DNA of 64,000 nt. Origin: Burkholderia sp. 8Y (GTDB taxonomy: Bacteria; Pseudomonadota; Gammaproteobacteria; Burkholderiales; Burkholderiaceae). The notes beneath the pieces were generated by a model. The model was not told the DNA's origin. It was given only the letters and a program-made list of their open reading frames with translations, and did no database searches. A program made the translations under genes and the position numbers. The stretch is taken from NCBI RefSeq assembly GCF_902506145.1, contig NZ_LR733520.1, positions 2,580-66,579 of the forward strand. The letters are read 5' to 3'. Below are positions 27,785 through 36,664 of the stretch, piece after piece (the stretch's first letter is position 1; each line of letters starts with the position of its first letter).

Positions 27785-28741
27785 ATGGACATTCTTTTTA
27801 TCGCCGACCCGCTCGATCACTTCAAGATCTACAAGGACACGACCTACGCGATGATGGCCGAAGCCGCGCGCCGCGGTCACGCGCTATACGCGTGCGAGCC
27901 GCAGCATCTCGCGTGGACGGGCAACGCGGTCGAGGCGAACGTGCGCCGCATCGAGATTATCGGCGACGAAGCGGACAGCGACCGCTCGCCGTGGTTTTCG
28001 GCGGCGGAGCCTGAGAATCTGCCGCTCGCGAAGTTCGGCGCGGTGCTGATGCGCAAGGATCCGCCGTTCGATCTCGAATACGTGAACGCGACCTGGCTGC
28101 TGGAAATGGCCGAGCGCGCGGGCGCACGCGTGTTCAACAAGCCGCAGGCAATTCGCGATCATTCGGAGAAGCTCGCCATCGCGGAATGGCCGCAATTCGT
28201 CGCGCCGACGCTCGTCACCCGCGACCCGGCGCGCCTGCGTGCATTCCACGCCGAGCACGGCGATGCCATTCTGAAGCCGCTGGACGGCATGGGCGGCATG
28301 GGCGTGTTCCGCGTGAAGGCGGACGGCATGAATCTCGGTTCGATCATCGAGATGCTGAGCGAGAACGGCGCGCGCATGGTGATGGCGCAGAAGTTCATCC
28401 CGGAGATTTCCGACGGCGACAAGCGCATTCTGGTGATCGGCGGTGAGCCCGTCCCGTATTCGCTCGCGCGCATTCCTCAAGGCAGCGAAGTGCGCGGCAA
28501 TCTGGCGGCGGGTGGGCTCGGCCGCGCGCAGCCGCTGACGGCGCGCGACCGCGAGATCGCCGAGACGCTCGGGCCTGTGCTGAAGGCGCGCGGACTGTTG
28601 CTCGCGGGCCTCGACGCGATCGGCGACTACCTCACCGAAGTCAACGTGACGAGCCCGACGTGCTTTCGCGAAATCATGGATCAGACCGGCTTCGATGTGG
28701 CGGGCATGTTCATCGACGCGCTGGAGCGGGCAGTCGGCTGA
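27785..28741 (+). CDS. gshB: glutathione synthetase
   Basis: Adds glycine to gamma-glutamylcysteine using ATP. It has 318 residues, an ATP-grasp enzyme of the bacterial GshB type. Seen motifs: start [29 protein letters not shown], the glycine-rich ATP loop [36 protein letters not shown], and the C-terminal [16 protein letters not shown] that binds metal and the nucleotide phosphates. It lies directly after gshA, so both steps of glutathione synthesis are likely on one transcript. Confidence 0.96.
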   Translation: MDILFIADPLDHFKIYKDTTYAMMAEAARRGHALYACEPQHLAWTGNAVEANVRRIEIIGDEADSDRSPWFSAAEPENLPLAKFGAVLMRKDPPFDLEYVNATWLLEMAERAGARVFNKPQAIRDHSEKLAIAEWPQFVAPTLVTRDPARLRAFHAEHGDAILKPLDGMGGMGVFRVKADGMNLGSIIEMLSENGARMVMAQKFIPEISDGDKRILVIGGEPVPYSLARIPQGSEVRGNLAAGGLGRAQPLTARDREIAETLGPVLKARGLLLAGLDAIGDYLTEVNVTSPTCFREIMDQTGFDVAGMFIDALERAVG

Positions 28742-28770
28742 CGGTCGCGTTGCGCGTTGTGTCGAACATA

Positions 28771-28793
28771 GCGTTTTGCGCACTGCAAAACGC
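28771..28793. repeat. perfect 9-bp inverted repeat between gshB and the PTS genes
   Basis: GCGTTTTGC and GCAAAACGC separated by GCACT, capable of a stable hairpin. No T-run follows in either direction, so it may be a weak terminator of gshB or an operator for the PTS genes. TACAAT at 28810-28815 is a possible -10. Confidence 0.4.
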
Positions 28794-29003
28794 GCGTTGC
28801 CAGCACTGTTACAATTGACTTCCCGACGGCTTGCGAACCAAGGCTGGATCAGATTCAGCAAGCCGGCAGTACGGGAAGCGCCGTCAGCGTCACCGGTTGA
28901 TTTCCCGGCCGGACGGACGCATATACGGCGCGTAACACGCGGCGCTCGCGCGTTTTCGAGCGATCTCTGACGTATTCGTCGCTACAGAGGCAGCAATCCC
29001 GAC

Positions 29004-29492
29004 ATGGCTGGCATTCTGATCATCGCGCACGCACCGTTCGCCACCGCGCTTCGTGAGTGCGTCGCTCATATTTACGGCGGCTTGCCCGCGCGTATCGGCG
29101 TCATCGACGTGACCGCCGACTGCGATCCGGTCGAAGTTCGCGCGTTCGCCCGCTCGGAAATCGACCGCCTGAAAGAAGGCAACGGCGCCATCGTGCTCAC
29201 CGACGTGTTCGGCGCGACGCCCGCGAACATCGCGGCGAGCCTCGCCGAACCGGACGTGCGCGTTCTCGCGGGCGTCAACTTACCGATGCTGGTGCGCGCC
29301 GTCTGCTATCGCGCGACGCCGCTCGACACGCTCACCGAAAAGATTCTGCAAGGCGGCTCGAAAGGCATACAGGAACTGGATGCGTCGACGCCGCTCAATC
29401 CCTGCGCGCTCGCAACCAAAGCGGCCGGCTCGCCCGATCCGGCGTGTTCCGCGAGCGCCGATCTCGCCGCCGCGAAGGCCGCCAGCCACTGA
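29004..29492 (+). CDS. PTS EIIA component, mannose-family type
   Basis: A 162-residue cytoplasmic EIIA of the mannose/sorbose family. The phospho-accepting histidine is His9 in ILIIAHAPFATAL. Other family features are GAIVLTDVFGATPANIAA and the VNLPMLVRAVCY segment. After about residue 130 there is an extra 30-residue Ala/Ser-rich tail. No IIB, IIC or IID permease gene is nearby. In proteobacteria with this EIIA-HPr-EI set the proteins usually act in regulation, not sugar import, and that is inferred here. It is followed by HPr 36 bases later. Confidence 0.9.
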   Translation: MAGILIIAHAPFATALRECVAHIYGGLPARIGVIDVTADCDPVEVRAFARSEIDRLKEGNGAIVLTDVFGATPANIAASLAEPDVRVLAGVNLPMLVRAVCYRATPLDTLTEKILQGGSKGIQELDASTPLNPCALATKAAGSPDPACSASADLAAAKAASH

Positions 29493-29528
29493 CGCCGCTT
29501 CCCTCATCCACTCGCGTTTCGGAGCATC

Positions 29529-29798
29529 ATGCAGCAACAGGAAACAACCATCGTGAACAAGCTCGGGCTGCACGCGCGGGCGTCCGCCAAGCTGACGCAA
29601 CTCGCCGGCAATTATCAGTCCGAGATCTGGATGAGCCGTAACGGCCGCCGCATCAACGCGAAAAGCATCATGGGCGTGATGATGCTGGCAGCCGGAATCG
29701 GCAGCACGGTGACGATCGAAACCGAAGGCCCGGATGAAGCCGAAGCCATGCAGGCGATTCTCGGCTTGATCGCCGACAAGTTTGGGGAAGGGCAATAA
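29529..29798 (+). CDS. ptsH: phosphocarrier protein HPr
   Basis: An 89-residue HPr. The EI-phosphorylated histidine is His15 in NKLGLHARASAKLT, and the regulatory serine is Ser46 in NAKSIMGVMMLAA, a site used by HPr kinase where that enzyme exists. It passes phosphate from EI to EIIA proteins. It sits between the EIIA gene and a terminator; EI follows about 230 bases further, possibly from its own promoter. Confidence 0.95.
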   Translation: MQQQETTIVNKLGLHARASAKLTQLAGNYQSEIWMSRNGRRINAKSIMGVMMLAAGIGSTVTIETEGPDEAEAMQAILGLIADKFGEGQ

Positions 29799-29828
29799 CG
29801 CATCACCGAAAGCTGTACGCAAACAACG

Positions 29829-29857
29829 AAAAGCCGCGCATCGACGCGGCTTTTTTG
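29829..29857 (+). terminator. rho-independent terminator between ptsH and ptsI
   Basis: Stem AAGCCGCG / CGCGGCTT with a CATCGA loop followed by TTTTTT. It suggests that ptsI is at least partly expressed from its own promoter. Confidence 0.85.
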
Positions 29858-29948
29858 TGCCTGCTTCGTCCGGTCACGCGGTAACGCGGGGAAATCGGCT
29901 TGTTCCTGCCGCGACAGGCCGTGCAGGGACTTTCGATAGGTTCGAACT

Positions 29949-29954
29949 TATAAT
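29949..29954 (+). promoter_or_regulatory. candidate -10 box of ptsI
   Basis: A perfect TATAAT 70 bases before the ptsI start and after the ptsH terminator. No good -35 hexamer at the proper distance, so moderate support only. Confidence 0.4.
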
Positions 29955-30024
29955 TGCCTGTGCGGCCAAGCGCCCGCTGCGGGTCTGAGAGACCGCGGTT
30001 ACATCACAACTAGAGGAGGTGCGC

Positions 30025-31785
30025 GTGTCTTTCACGCTGCATGGAATTCCCGTATCACGAGGCATCGCTATCGGGCGAGCGTATCTCATTGCGCCGGCCG
30101 CGCTCGACGTCGCCCATTATCTGATCGAGCCGGATCAGATCGACGCGGAAATCGCGCGCTTCGTGGCGGCGCAAGCTGCCGTGGCCGCCGAACTCGCGGC
30201 GTTGCGTGAAGACCTCGCCGCCGACGCGCCCACCGAAATGGGCGCGTTCATCGACGTCCATACGATGATCCTGAACGACGCCATGCTCGTGCAGGAAACC
30301 ATCGACCTGATTCGCACGCGCCGCTACAACGTCGAATGGGCGCTCGCCGAACAACTCGAGATTCTCGGCAGCTACTTCGACGACATCGAAGACGAATACC
30401 TGCGCGAGCGCAAGGCGGATATCCAGCAAGTCGTCGAGCGCCTGCTGAAGGCGCTGGCGGGCGCGCCGACGGCGGCGTCGCTCGTCGTCCACACGGCCGC
30501 CAGCAACGGACACAACGAGATGATCGTCGTCGCGCACGATATCGCGCCCGCCGACATGCTCCAGTTCAAGACGCAGGCGTTCAAAGGCTTCGTGACCGAT
30601 CTCGGCGGGCGCACGTCGCATACGGCGATCGTCGCGCGCAGCCTGGGCATTCCGGCGTCGGTCGGCGTGCAGCAGGCGAGCGCGCTGATCCGGCAGAACG
30701 ATCTCATCATCGTGGACGGCGATCATGGCATCGTGATCGTCGATCCGGCGCCTATCGTTCTCGAAGAATATTCGTATCGTCAAAGCGAAAAGCTGCTGGA
30801 GCAGCGCAAGCTCCAGCGCCTCAAGTTCTCGCCGACGCAAACGCTCTGCGGCACCAAGATCGAGCTGTGCGCGAACATCGAATTGCCGGACGATGCGCAA
30901 GTCGCGGTGGAAGCCGGCGCGATGGGCGTCGGCCTCTTTCGCACCGAATTCCTGTTCATGAATCACAAGGATCGGCTGCCGGAGGAGGAGGAGCAGTTCG
31001 AGGCGTACAAGCGCGCGATCGAGTTGATGAACGGCAAGCCGGTGACGATCCGCACCATCGACGTGGGCGCGGACAAGCCGCTCGATTCGATGACCGGCGG
31101 CGACGGCTACGAAACCGCGCCGAACCCGGCGCTCGGCCTGCGCGCGATTCGCTGGAGCCTGTCCGAGCCGCAGATGTTCGTGACGCAACTGCGCGCCATT
31201 CTTCGCGCATCGGCGTTCGGCCCGACCAAGATTCTTATTCCGATGCTGGCGCACGCGCAGGAGATCGACCAGACGCTCGACCTGATCCGCGAAGCGAAGC
31301 GCCAGCTCGACGACGCGGGCATCGCGTACGACCGCAAGGTGCAGGTCGGCGCGATGATCGAGATTCCGGCGGCGGCCATCGCGGTGCAGTTGTTCCTGAG
31401 CCGGCTCGATTTCCTGTCGATCGGCACCAACGATCTGATTCAGTACACGCTCGCCATCGACCGCGCGGACAATTCGGTCGCGCATCTGTACGATCCGCTG
31501 CATCCGGCGGTGCTGTATCTGATCGCGCTGACCTTGCGCGAGGCGAAGCGCGCGGGCGTGCCGGTTTCGGTGTGCGGCGAGATGGCGGGCGACCCGACGA
31601 TCACGCGCCTGCTGCTCGGACTCGGACTGACCGAGTTTTCGATGCATCCGAGCCAGTTGCTCGTCGTGAAGCAGGAGATTCTGCGCTCGAATCTGAAGGC
31701 GCTGGAGAAGCCGGTTGCGGACGTGCTCGCGGCTTACGAGCCGGCCGAGCTTCAGGCCGCGCTGGCGCGTTTGCAGAAAGCCTGA
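30025..31785 (+). CDS. ptsI: PTS enzyme I (phosphoenolpyruvate-protein phosphotransferase)
   Basis: A 586-residue enzyme I that takes phosphate from PEP and gives it to HPr. The N-terminal HPr-binding/phosphohistidine domain has the active histidine about residue 199 in GGRTSHTAIVARS. The C-terminal PEP-binding barrel shows GVGLFRTEFLFM, TIRTIDVGADKP, FLSIGTNDLIQYTLA and PVSVCGEMAGDP. GTG 30025 is chosen since GAGGAGG ends five bases before it; the GTG at 30019 overlaps that ribosome site. A second, fused enzyme I is encoded at 56.9 kb. Confidence 0.96.
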   Translation: MSFTLHGIPVSRGIAIGRAYLIAPAALDVAHYLIEPDQIDAEIARFVAAQAAVAAELAALREDLAADAPTEMGAFIDVHTMILNDAMLVQETIDLIRTRRYNVEWALAEQLEILGSYFDDIEDEYLRERKADIQQVVERLLKALAGAPTAASLVVHTAASNGHNEMIVVAHDIAPADMLQFKTQAFKGFVTDLGGRTSHTAIVARSLGIPASVGVQQASALIRQNDLIIVDGDHGIVIVDPAPIVLEEYSYRQSEKLLEQRKLQRLKFSPTQTLCGTKIELCANIELPDDAQVAVEAGAMGVGLFRTEFLFMNHKDRLPEEEEQFEAYKRAIELMNGKPVTIRTIDVGADKPLDSMTGGDGYETAPNPALGLRAIRWSLSEPQMFVTQLRAILRASAFGPTKILIPMLAHAQEIDQTLDLIREAKRQLDDAGIAYDRKVQVGAMIEIPAAAIAVQLFLSRLDFLSIGTNDLIQYTLAIDRADNSVAHLYDPLHPAVLYLIALTLREAKRAGVPVSVCGEMAGDPTITRLLLGLGLTEFSMHPSQLLVVKQEILRSNLKALEKPVADVLAAYEPAELQAALARLQKA

Positions 31786-31788
31786 TCC

Positions 31789-32544
31789 TTAGATGTGACG
31801 CGCGCCGCAGACCGGGCAATCCGGCTGCCGCGCGATCTTCATCGTGTTCCATTCCATGCGCAGCGAGTCGAGCATCATCAGCCGGCCAGCGAGCGTTTCG
31901 CCGAATCCACCGATCACGCGCAGAGCTTCGGCGGCCTGCATGGCGCCGATGATGCCGACCGTCGGCGAGAACACGCCCATCGTCGAGCACGCCACTTCCT
32001 CGAACCCCTGATCCGGCAGAAACACGCACGCATAGCAGGGCGACGCGGGCGAGCGAAAGTCGAACGTGCTGATTTGTCCATCGAAGCGCAAGGCCGCGCC
32101 GGACACGAGCGGCACGCCATGCGCGACGCACGCGGCGTTGATTGCGTGGCGCGTCGCGAAGTTGTCGCTGCAATCGAGCACGACGGCGGCGCGCGGCACG
32201 TTCGCGTCGAGCCAGGCGGCGTCGGCGCGTGCGTTGATCGCTTCGATTTCGACGTCCGGATTCAGCGCGTTCAGCGTCTGTCGCGCGGACTCGACCTTCG
32301 GCTGACCGACGGAACGCGTCGCATGCACGATCTGTCGCTGGAGATTCGTGAGATCGACGGTATCGGCATCGACGAGCGTGATCGTGCCGACGCCCGCTGC
32401 GGCGAGATACATCGCCGCTGGCGCGCCGAGTCCGCCCGCGCCGACGATGACCGCGCGGGCATCGAGAAAACGCTGCTGCGCTTCGATGCCGATTTCATCG
32501 ACGAGAATATGGCGGGAATAGCGAAGGAGTTGGTCGTCGTTCAT
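31789..32544 (-). CDS. ThiF/MoeB/HesA-family adenylyltransferase
   Basis: A 251-residue E1-like enzyme that adenylates the C-terminus of a ubiquitin-like sulfur carrier (MoaD or ThiS type). Nucleotide-binding loop GAGGLGAPAAMYLAAAGVG, the conserved DLTNLQRQI, DCSDNFATRHAIN, and two zinc cysteine pairs (PCYAC and CPVCGA) are present. There is no C-terminal rhodanese domain. MoeB versus ThiF cannot be decided without partner genes, which are absent here. It lies 100 bases downstream of ctpA on the same strand. Its stop codon nearly meets that of convergent ptsI. Confidence 0.9.
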   Translation of the reverse strand: MNDDQLLRYSRHILVDEIGIEAQQRFLDARAVIVGAGGLGAPAAMYLAAAGVGTITLVDADTVDLTNLQRQIVHATRSVGQPKVESARQTLNALNPDVEIEAINARADAAWLDANVPRAAVVLDCSDNFATRHAINAACVAHGVPLVSGAALRFDGQISTFDFRSPASPCYACVFLPDQGFEEVACSTMGVFSPTVGIIGAMQAAEALRVIGGFGETLAGRLMMLDSLRMEWNTMKIARQPDCPVCGARHI

Positions 32545-32608
32545 CGAGCGGGGAGCGCGGAGGGCTCAGGTGGCTTTCGGCGCTGCGACGGGGCACCGGA
32601 CAAACACG

Positions 32609-32633
32609 CTTCGCGGCGCGATGCCGCGAAGCC
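32609..32633. repeat. perfect 10-bp hairpin between ctpA and the thiF-like gene
   Basis: GCTTCGCGGC and GCCGCGAAGC around GCGAT. No T-run follows, so it is an intercistronic hairpin or a weak terminator of ctpA. Confidence 0.5.
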
Positions 32634-32643
32634 CCACATCAAC

Positions 32644-34227
32644 TCACTTCGACTGCTGAGCCGTCGGCGACGAAGCCGGCACTGTGCCCGACGCCGGCGA
32701 CGAGCCCGGCGTGGCCGGCAACGCCGGTTGCGCGACCACCGGCGCCGATGCCGAACGCGCCGGCTTGTTCTGCGCGAGCTTGCGTTCGCTGAACGACTTC
32801 GATTCGACGACAGTCTTGCCTTCCAGCTTGTTCAGCGCCTGCTGAAGCATGAAGTCGTCGTTGCTGCCGAACTCCACCGGCTTGCGGTCGCGGTCCTTGC
32901 GGCGCTGCTCGGGCGTCTTTTTGTCGTTCTGCTCTTCCAGCAAACGCAGTTGCTCCAGACGATCCTGCTCGCGCTGGTCCTGTTCCTTCTTCTCGTTCGG
33001 GTCCTGCGTGTTCGCGAGGTGATTCGAATAGTCCACTTCGCGGGTCACGAGCGCGTCGTCCGGGTCGCCGTCCGCGTATTGATCGACCGGCACGTCGGGG
33101 CGCACGCCCTGATTCTGGATCGACTTGCCGCTCGGCGTGTAGTAGTACGCCGTCGTCAGGCGCAGCGCGGTGTCCGCGGTCATCGGACGAACCGTCTGCA
33201 CCGAGCCCTTGCCGAACGTCGTCTTGCCGACGATCAGCGCGCGATGATGATCCTGCAGCGCGCCCGCGACGATCTCCGAGGCGGAAGCCGAATACGCGTT
33301 GGTCAGCACGACCATCGGCACCTTCTTGAAGATGTCCGGCACGCTCTTCAGCGGGTCGGAATCGAAGGACGGCAGGCGGTAGTTGTCGTAGGTGTCGCGG
33401 AACGTCTGCTTGGCGTCCGCGATTTGTCCATTCGTCGAGACGACGACTGCGTTGTCCGGCAGGAACGCGCCCGCGACGCCGACGGCGCTTTGCAGCAGAC
33501 CGCCGCCGTTATTGCGCAGGTCGAGCACGAGGCCCTTCAAGTTCGGCTGCCGGCGCGCGAGGTCTTGCAGCTTCGACGCGAGATCCGGCACCGTGCGCTC
33601 CTGGAAGCTCGTGATGCGGATATAGCCGTACCCCGGCTCCGGCACCTTCATCTTGACCGACTGCACGCGGATCAGCGCACGCGTGACGGTGAGCGGGAAG
33701 GTGCGGTCGTCGCTCTTGCGGAAGATGGTCAGCGTGACCTTCGTGCCCGGTTCGCCGCGCATCTGCTTGACGGCCTTGTCGAGCGTCATGCCGCGCACCG
33801 GCTTGTCGTTGATGCGCGTGATGAGGTCGCCCGGACGAATGCCGGCGCGGAACGCGGGCGTGTCCTCGATCGGCGAGATCACCTTGATGAGCCCGTCTTC
33901 CGACGAAATTTCGATGCCGAGGCCCGCGAAGCGGCCCTTCGTCTGTTCCTGAAGCTCTTCGTAGTCCGTCTTGTCGAGATACGACGAGTGCGGATCGAGG
34001 CTCGACACCATGCCCTTGATCGCGGCGGTGAGGAGCTTCTTGTCGTCGACGGGTTCGACGTATTCGTGCTTGATCTGCCCGAACACTTCGGCGAAGAGCC
34101 GGAGTTGATCGAGCGGAAGCGGTGACGATGCGGCTTGCTGCGCGGACGCGGAAATCTGCAAGGTTGCGAGAGCGCCGGCAGCAACGCCTGCGGCGATCAG
34201 GCCGAAGTTTTTCAGGTTCTTTCGCAT
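32644..34227 (-). CDS. ctpA: carboxy-terminal processing protease CtpA (S41 family)
   Basis: A 527-residue periplasmic serine protease that trims protein C-termini. An N-terminal signal (FGLIAAGVAAGALATLQISA) is followed by a helical region, a PDZ domain (FAGLGIEISSEDGLIKV, AFRAGIRPGDLITRIND) and the S41 catalytic domain. The catalytic dyad is Ser in TNAYSASASEIVAGAL and Lys in GKTTFGKGSVQT. The last 150 residues are a charged Gln/Glu/Arg segment and a Pro/Ala/Ser-rich tail. ATG 34227 gives the standard signal peptide; the in-frame extension to 34296 is rejected. In other bacteria CtpA proteases regulate peptidoglycan hydrolases. Confidence 0.93.
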   Translation of the reverse strand: MRKNLKNFGLIAAGVAAGALATLQISASAQQAASSPLPLDQLRLFAEVFGQIKHEYVEPVDDKKLLTAAIKGMVSSLDPHSSYLDKTDYEELQEQTKGRFAGLGIEISSEDGLIKVISPIEDTPAFRAGIRPGDLITRINDKPVRGMTLDKAVKQMRGEPGTKVTLTIFRKSDDRTFPLTVTRALIRVQSVKMKVPEPGYGYIRITSFQERTVPDLASKLQDLARRQPNLKGLVLDLRNNGGGLLQSAVGVAGAFLPDNAVVVSTNGQIADAKQTFRDTYDNYRLPSFDSDPLKSVPDIFKKVPMVVLTNAYSASASEIVAGALQDHHRALIVGKTTFGKGSVQTVRPMTADTALRLTTAYYYTPSGKSIQNQGVRPDVPVDQYADGDPDDALVTREVDYSNHLANTQDPNEKKEQDQREQDRLEQLRLLEEQNDKKTPEQRRKDRDRKPVEFGSNDDFMLQQALNKLEGKTVVESKSFSERKLAQNKPARSASAPVVAQPALPATPGSSPASGTVPASSPTAQQSK

Positions 34228-34483
34228 AGAAGAGTGCGTGCGGAATCGAATGGGCTGCATCGTGGGTGACGGGCCAGTATACCCGCTCGCTTTCAAAGGC
34301 GACTTAAACGCAACTTAAATGCCCGGCGCCTTGGCCGACGACAGCCTTCGCTCGCCGATGCACGCAGCGGCGCCTGTCGGCGGCGACGGCCCGACGTCAG
34401 CCACGCGCCATGCGGGCCTTCGAATGCGCGACGGGCGCCGCCAAGCGACGCCCGTCCAGGCAAAAAACGGCTCGATACGCGCC

Positions 34484-35230
34484 TTAGCCCGCCTTGCCCT
34501 GCTTCGCGACCGCGGCCTGGGCGGCGGCGATCGCGTCCGGATCGCCGAGGTAGTAGTGCTTGATCGGCTTTAGGTTTTCGTCGAGTTCATAGACGAGCGG
34601 CACGCCGTTCGGAATGTTGAGCCCGACGATGTCCGCGTCGGAAATGTCGTCCAGATACTTCACGAGCGCGCGCATGGAGTTGCCGTGAGCGGCGATCACC
34701 ACCTTCTTGCCCGCCTTGATGGCCGGCGCGATCGACTCGTTCCACACCGGCAGCACGCGCGCGACGGTGTCTTTCAGGCACTCGGTCAGCGGCAGTTGCT
34801 CGCGCGGAACCTTGGCGTAGCGCGGATCGTTGAAGGACGCGCGTTCGTCGCTCGGGTCCAGCGCGGGCGGCGGCGTGTCGTAGCTGCGGCGCCAGATGAG
34901 AACCTGTTCGTCGCCGTACTTCTTGGCGGTCTCCGCCTTGTTGAGACCGGCGAGCGCGCCATAGTGGCGCTCGTTCAGACGCCACGAATGGACGACCGGG
35001 AGATACATCAGGTCCATCTCGTCCTGAACGTGCCACAGCGTGCGAATGGCGCGCTTGAGCACCGACGTGTACGCGATGTCGAACGTGTAGCCGGCCTCGC
35101 GCAGCAGCACGCCCGCCTGGCGCGCCTCGCGGTTGCCCTGTTCGGTGAGGTCCACGTCGACCCAGCCGGTAAACCGGTTTTCCTTGTTCCACGTCGATTC
35201 GCCGTGGCGGATGAGCACTAGCTTGTACAT
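34484..35230 (-). CDS. gpmA: 2,3-bisphosphoglycerate-dependent phosphoglycerate mutase
   Basis: Glycolytic enzyme that interconverts 3- and 2-phosphoglycerate. It has 248 residues. The phosphohistidine motif is [18 protein letters not shown], the second histidine is in [14 protein letters not shown], and [15 protein letters not shown] binds substrate. It is divergent from the rhodanese gene, and gpmA upstream of rhodanese-grxC-secB is a familiar betaproteobacterial order. Confidence 0.97.
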   Translation of the reverse strand: MYKLVLIRHGESTWNKENRFTGWVDVDLTEQGNREARQAGVLLREAGYTFDIAYTSVLKRAIRTLWHVQDEMDLMYLPVVHSWRLNERHYGALAGLNKAETAKKYGDEQVLIWRRSYDTPPPALDPSDERASFNDPRYAKVPREQLPLTECLKDTVARVLPVWNESIAPAIKAGKKVVIAAHGNSMRALVKYLDDISDADIVGLNIPNGVPLVYELDENLKPIKHYYLGDPDAIAAAQAAVAKQGKAG

Positions 35231-35349
35231 GTTTGATAGGTCGGTCAGTTGAAAAATCGGGTGCCCGATCGCACTCCGTCATCCTGCCCTCACGCGTGGA
35301 GTGCCGCCATCGGCCGGATGGCCAGGGCCATCGCGGGAAAGGGTTATTT

Positions 35350-35355
35350 TATAAT
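35350..35355 (+). promoter_or_regulatory. candidate -10 box of the rhodanese-grxC-secB genes
   Basis: TATAAT 60 bases before the rhodanese start in the divergent region. No clear -35 partner is visible. Confidence 0.35.
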
Positions 35356-35414
35356 GCGCGGATTGCCCTCATTTTCCTTTCTTCCTTCTCTACTATCTTT
35401 CGGCGGCCCTAGAC

Positions 35415-35840
35415 GTGAAGTTCTTCACCGATTACTCGAATATTGCACTCATCGTCATTGCGCTCGTCTCGGGCGCGCTGCTGCTCTGGCCAACCATCAC
35501 CCGACGCGGGCGCGGCGGCGTTTCCGCGGCGGAAGCCACCACGCTCATCAACCGGCGCAACGCCGTCGTCGTGGATCTGCGGCCCGCTGCCGAGTTCGCG
35601 AAGGGGCATCTGCCGTCGGCGCGCAACGTCGAGGCGGCGGAGCTCCAAGCAAAAATCGGCCAGATCGCGAAGAATAAGAGCAATCCGGTCGTGCTCGTCT
35701 GTCAGACCGGCCAACAGTCGCAGCGTGCGAGCCGCGCGGTGTCTGAAGCCGGCTACGCTGAGGTCCACGTCTTGCAAGGCGGGGTTGATGCCTGGCAGAA
35801 GGCAGGAATGCCGGTCGTGAAACAAGGAGCCGTCAAGTGA
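35415..35840 (+). CDS. membrane-anchored rhodanese-like protein
   Basis: A 141-residue protein with one N-terminal TM helix (IALIVIALVSGALLLWP) and a single rhodanese domain from about residue 40 to the end. The active-site loop is LVCQTGQQSQRASRA, with the catalytic cysteine in VCQTG. Such YibN-type proteins occur beside grxC and secB in many proteobacteria. Sulfur transfer is the family activity, but the substrate is unknown. The stop overlaps the grxC start by four bases (35837-35840), so the pair is coupled. Confidence 0.9.
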   Translation: MKFFTDYSNIALIVIALVSGALLLWPTITRRGRGGVSAAEATTLINRRNAVVVDLRPAAEFAKGHLPSARNVEAAELQAKIGQIAKNKSNPVVLVCQTGQQSQRASRAVSEAGYAEVHVLQGGVDAWQKAGMPVVKQGAVK

Positions 35841-36097
35841 AAAAAGTCGTCATGTACAGCACCCAAGTGTGCCCGTATTGCCAGATGGCCGAACGTCTTT
35901 TAAAGTCCCGCGGGGTCGAAATTATCGAGAAGGTGCTGATCGACCGCGAACCGGGCCGCCGCGAAGAAATGATGTCGCGCACCGGGCGCCGCACCGTGCC
36001 GCAGGTTTATATCGGCGACACGCACGTCGGCGGCTACGACGATCTTTCGGCGCTCGACCGCAAGGGTGGTCTCGTGCCGCTGCTCGAGTCGGCCTGA
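35837..36097 (+). CDS. grxC: glutaredoxin 3
   Basis: An 86-residue dithiol glutaredoxin that reduces disulfides with glutathione. Active site CPYC in STQVCPYCQMAERLL; GSH-binding residues in RTVPQVYIGDTHVGGYDDL. It is translationally coupled to the rhodanese gene upstream and followed by secB. Glutathione itself is made by gshA and gshB about 8 kb away. Confidence 0.96.
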   Translation: MKKVVMYSTQVCPYCQMAERLLKSRGVEIIEKVLIDREPGRREEMMSRTGRRTVPQVYIGDTHVGGYDDLSALDRKGGLVPLLESA

Positions 36098-36154
36098 CAT
36101 CACCACACACTGCCCGGCCACGCGCCGGGCAACCGAATCACCTAGGAAATTACT

Positions 36155-36625
36155 ATGTCCGACGAGAACAACCAGCCGTTTTTCAACATCCAGCGCATTT
36201 ACCTGAAGGATATGTCGCTCGAGCAGCCGAACTCGCCCGCCATCTTCCTCGAACAGGAAATGCCGTCGGTTGAGGTCGAAGTCGACGTGAAGGCCGACCG
36301 TCTCGCGGAAAGCGTGTTCGAAGTGCTGGTGACGGGCACGGTCACGGCGAAGGTCGCGGACAAGGTCGCGTTCCTGATCGAGGCGAAGCAGGCCGGCATT
36401 TTCGACATTCGCAATATTCCGGGCGAGCAGATCGACCCGCTCGTCGGCATTGCATGCCCGACCATTCTGTTCCCGTATCTGCGCTCGAACATCGCGGACG
36501 CCATCACGCGCGCCGGCTTCCCGCCGATCCACCTGGCGGAAATCAACTTCCAGGCGCTGTACGAACAGCGCATCGCCCAGCTCGCGAGCGCCCAGGAAGG
36601 CGCGGCGAACGGCGCGACGCACTGA
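36155..36625 (+). CDS. secB: protein-export chaperone SecB
   Basis: A 156-residue cytosolic chaperone that keeps preproteins unfolded and hands them to SecA. Typical segments are [49 protein letters not shown] and [19 protein letters not shown]. It follows grxC and precedes gpsA, the standard order in proteobacteria. Confidence 0.97.
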   Translation: MSDENNQPFFNIQRIYLKDMSLEQPNSPAIFLEQEMPSVEVEVDVKADRLAESVFEVLVTGTVTAKVADKVAFLIEAKQAGIFDIRNIPGEQIDPLVGIACPTILFPYLRSNIADAITRAGFPPIHLAEINFQALYEQRIAQLASAQEGAANGATH

Positions 36626-36664
36626 GCGTCACGCCGCACTGACTCTGCCGAACCGGAGCCGAGC

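Noticed and set aside
31795-34125. 776-codon open frame on the plus strand across the thiF-like gene and ctpA
   Set aside because: It is antisense to two well-supported genes and of Arg/Ala-rich composition typical of shadows in high-G+C DNA.
34425-34463. Hairpin GACGGGCG / CGCCCGTC between ctpA and gpmA as a terminator
   Set aside because: The only A/T run is on the wrong side for gpmA, and no gene on the plus strand ends here.
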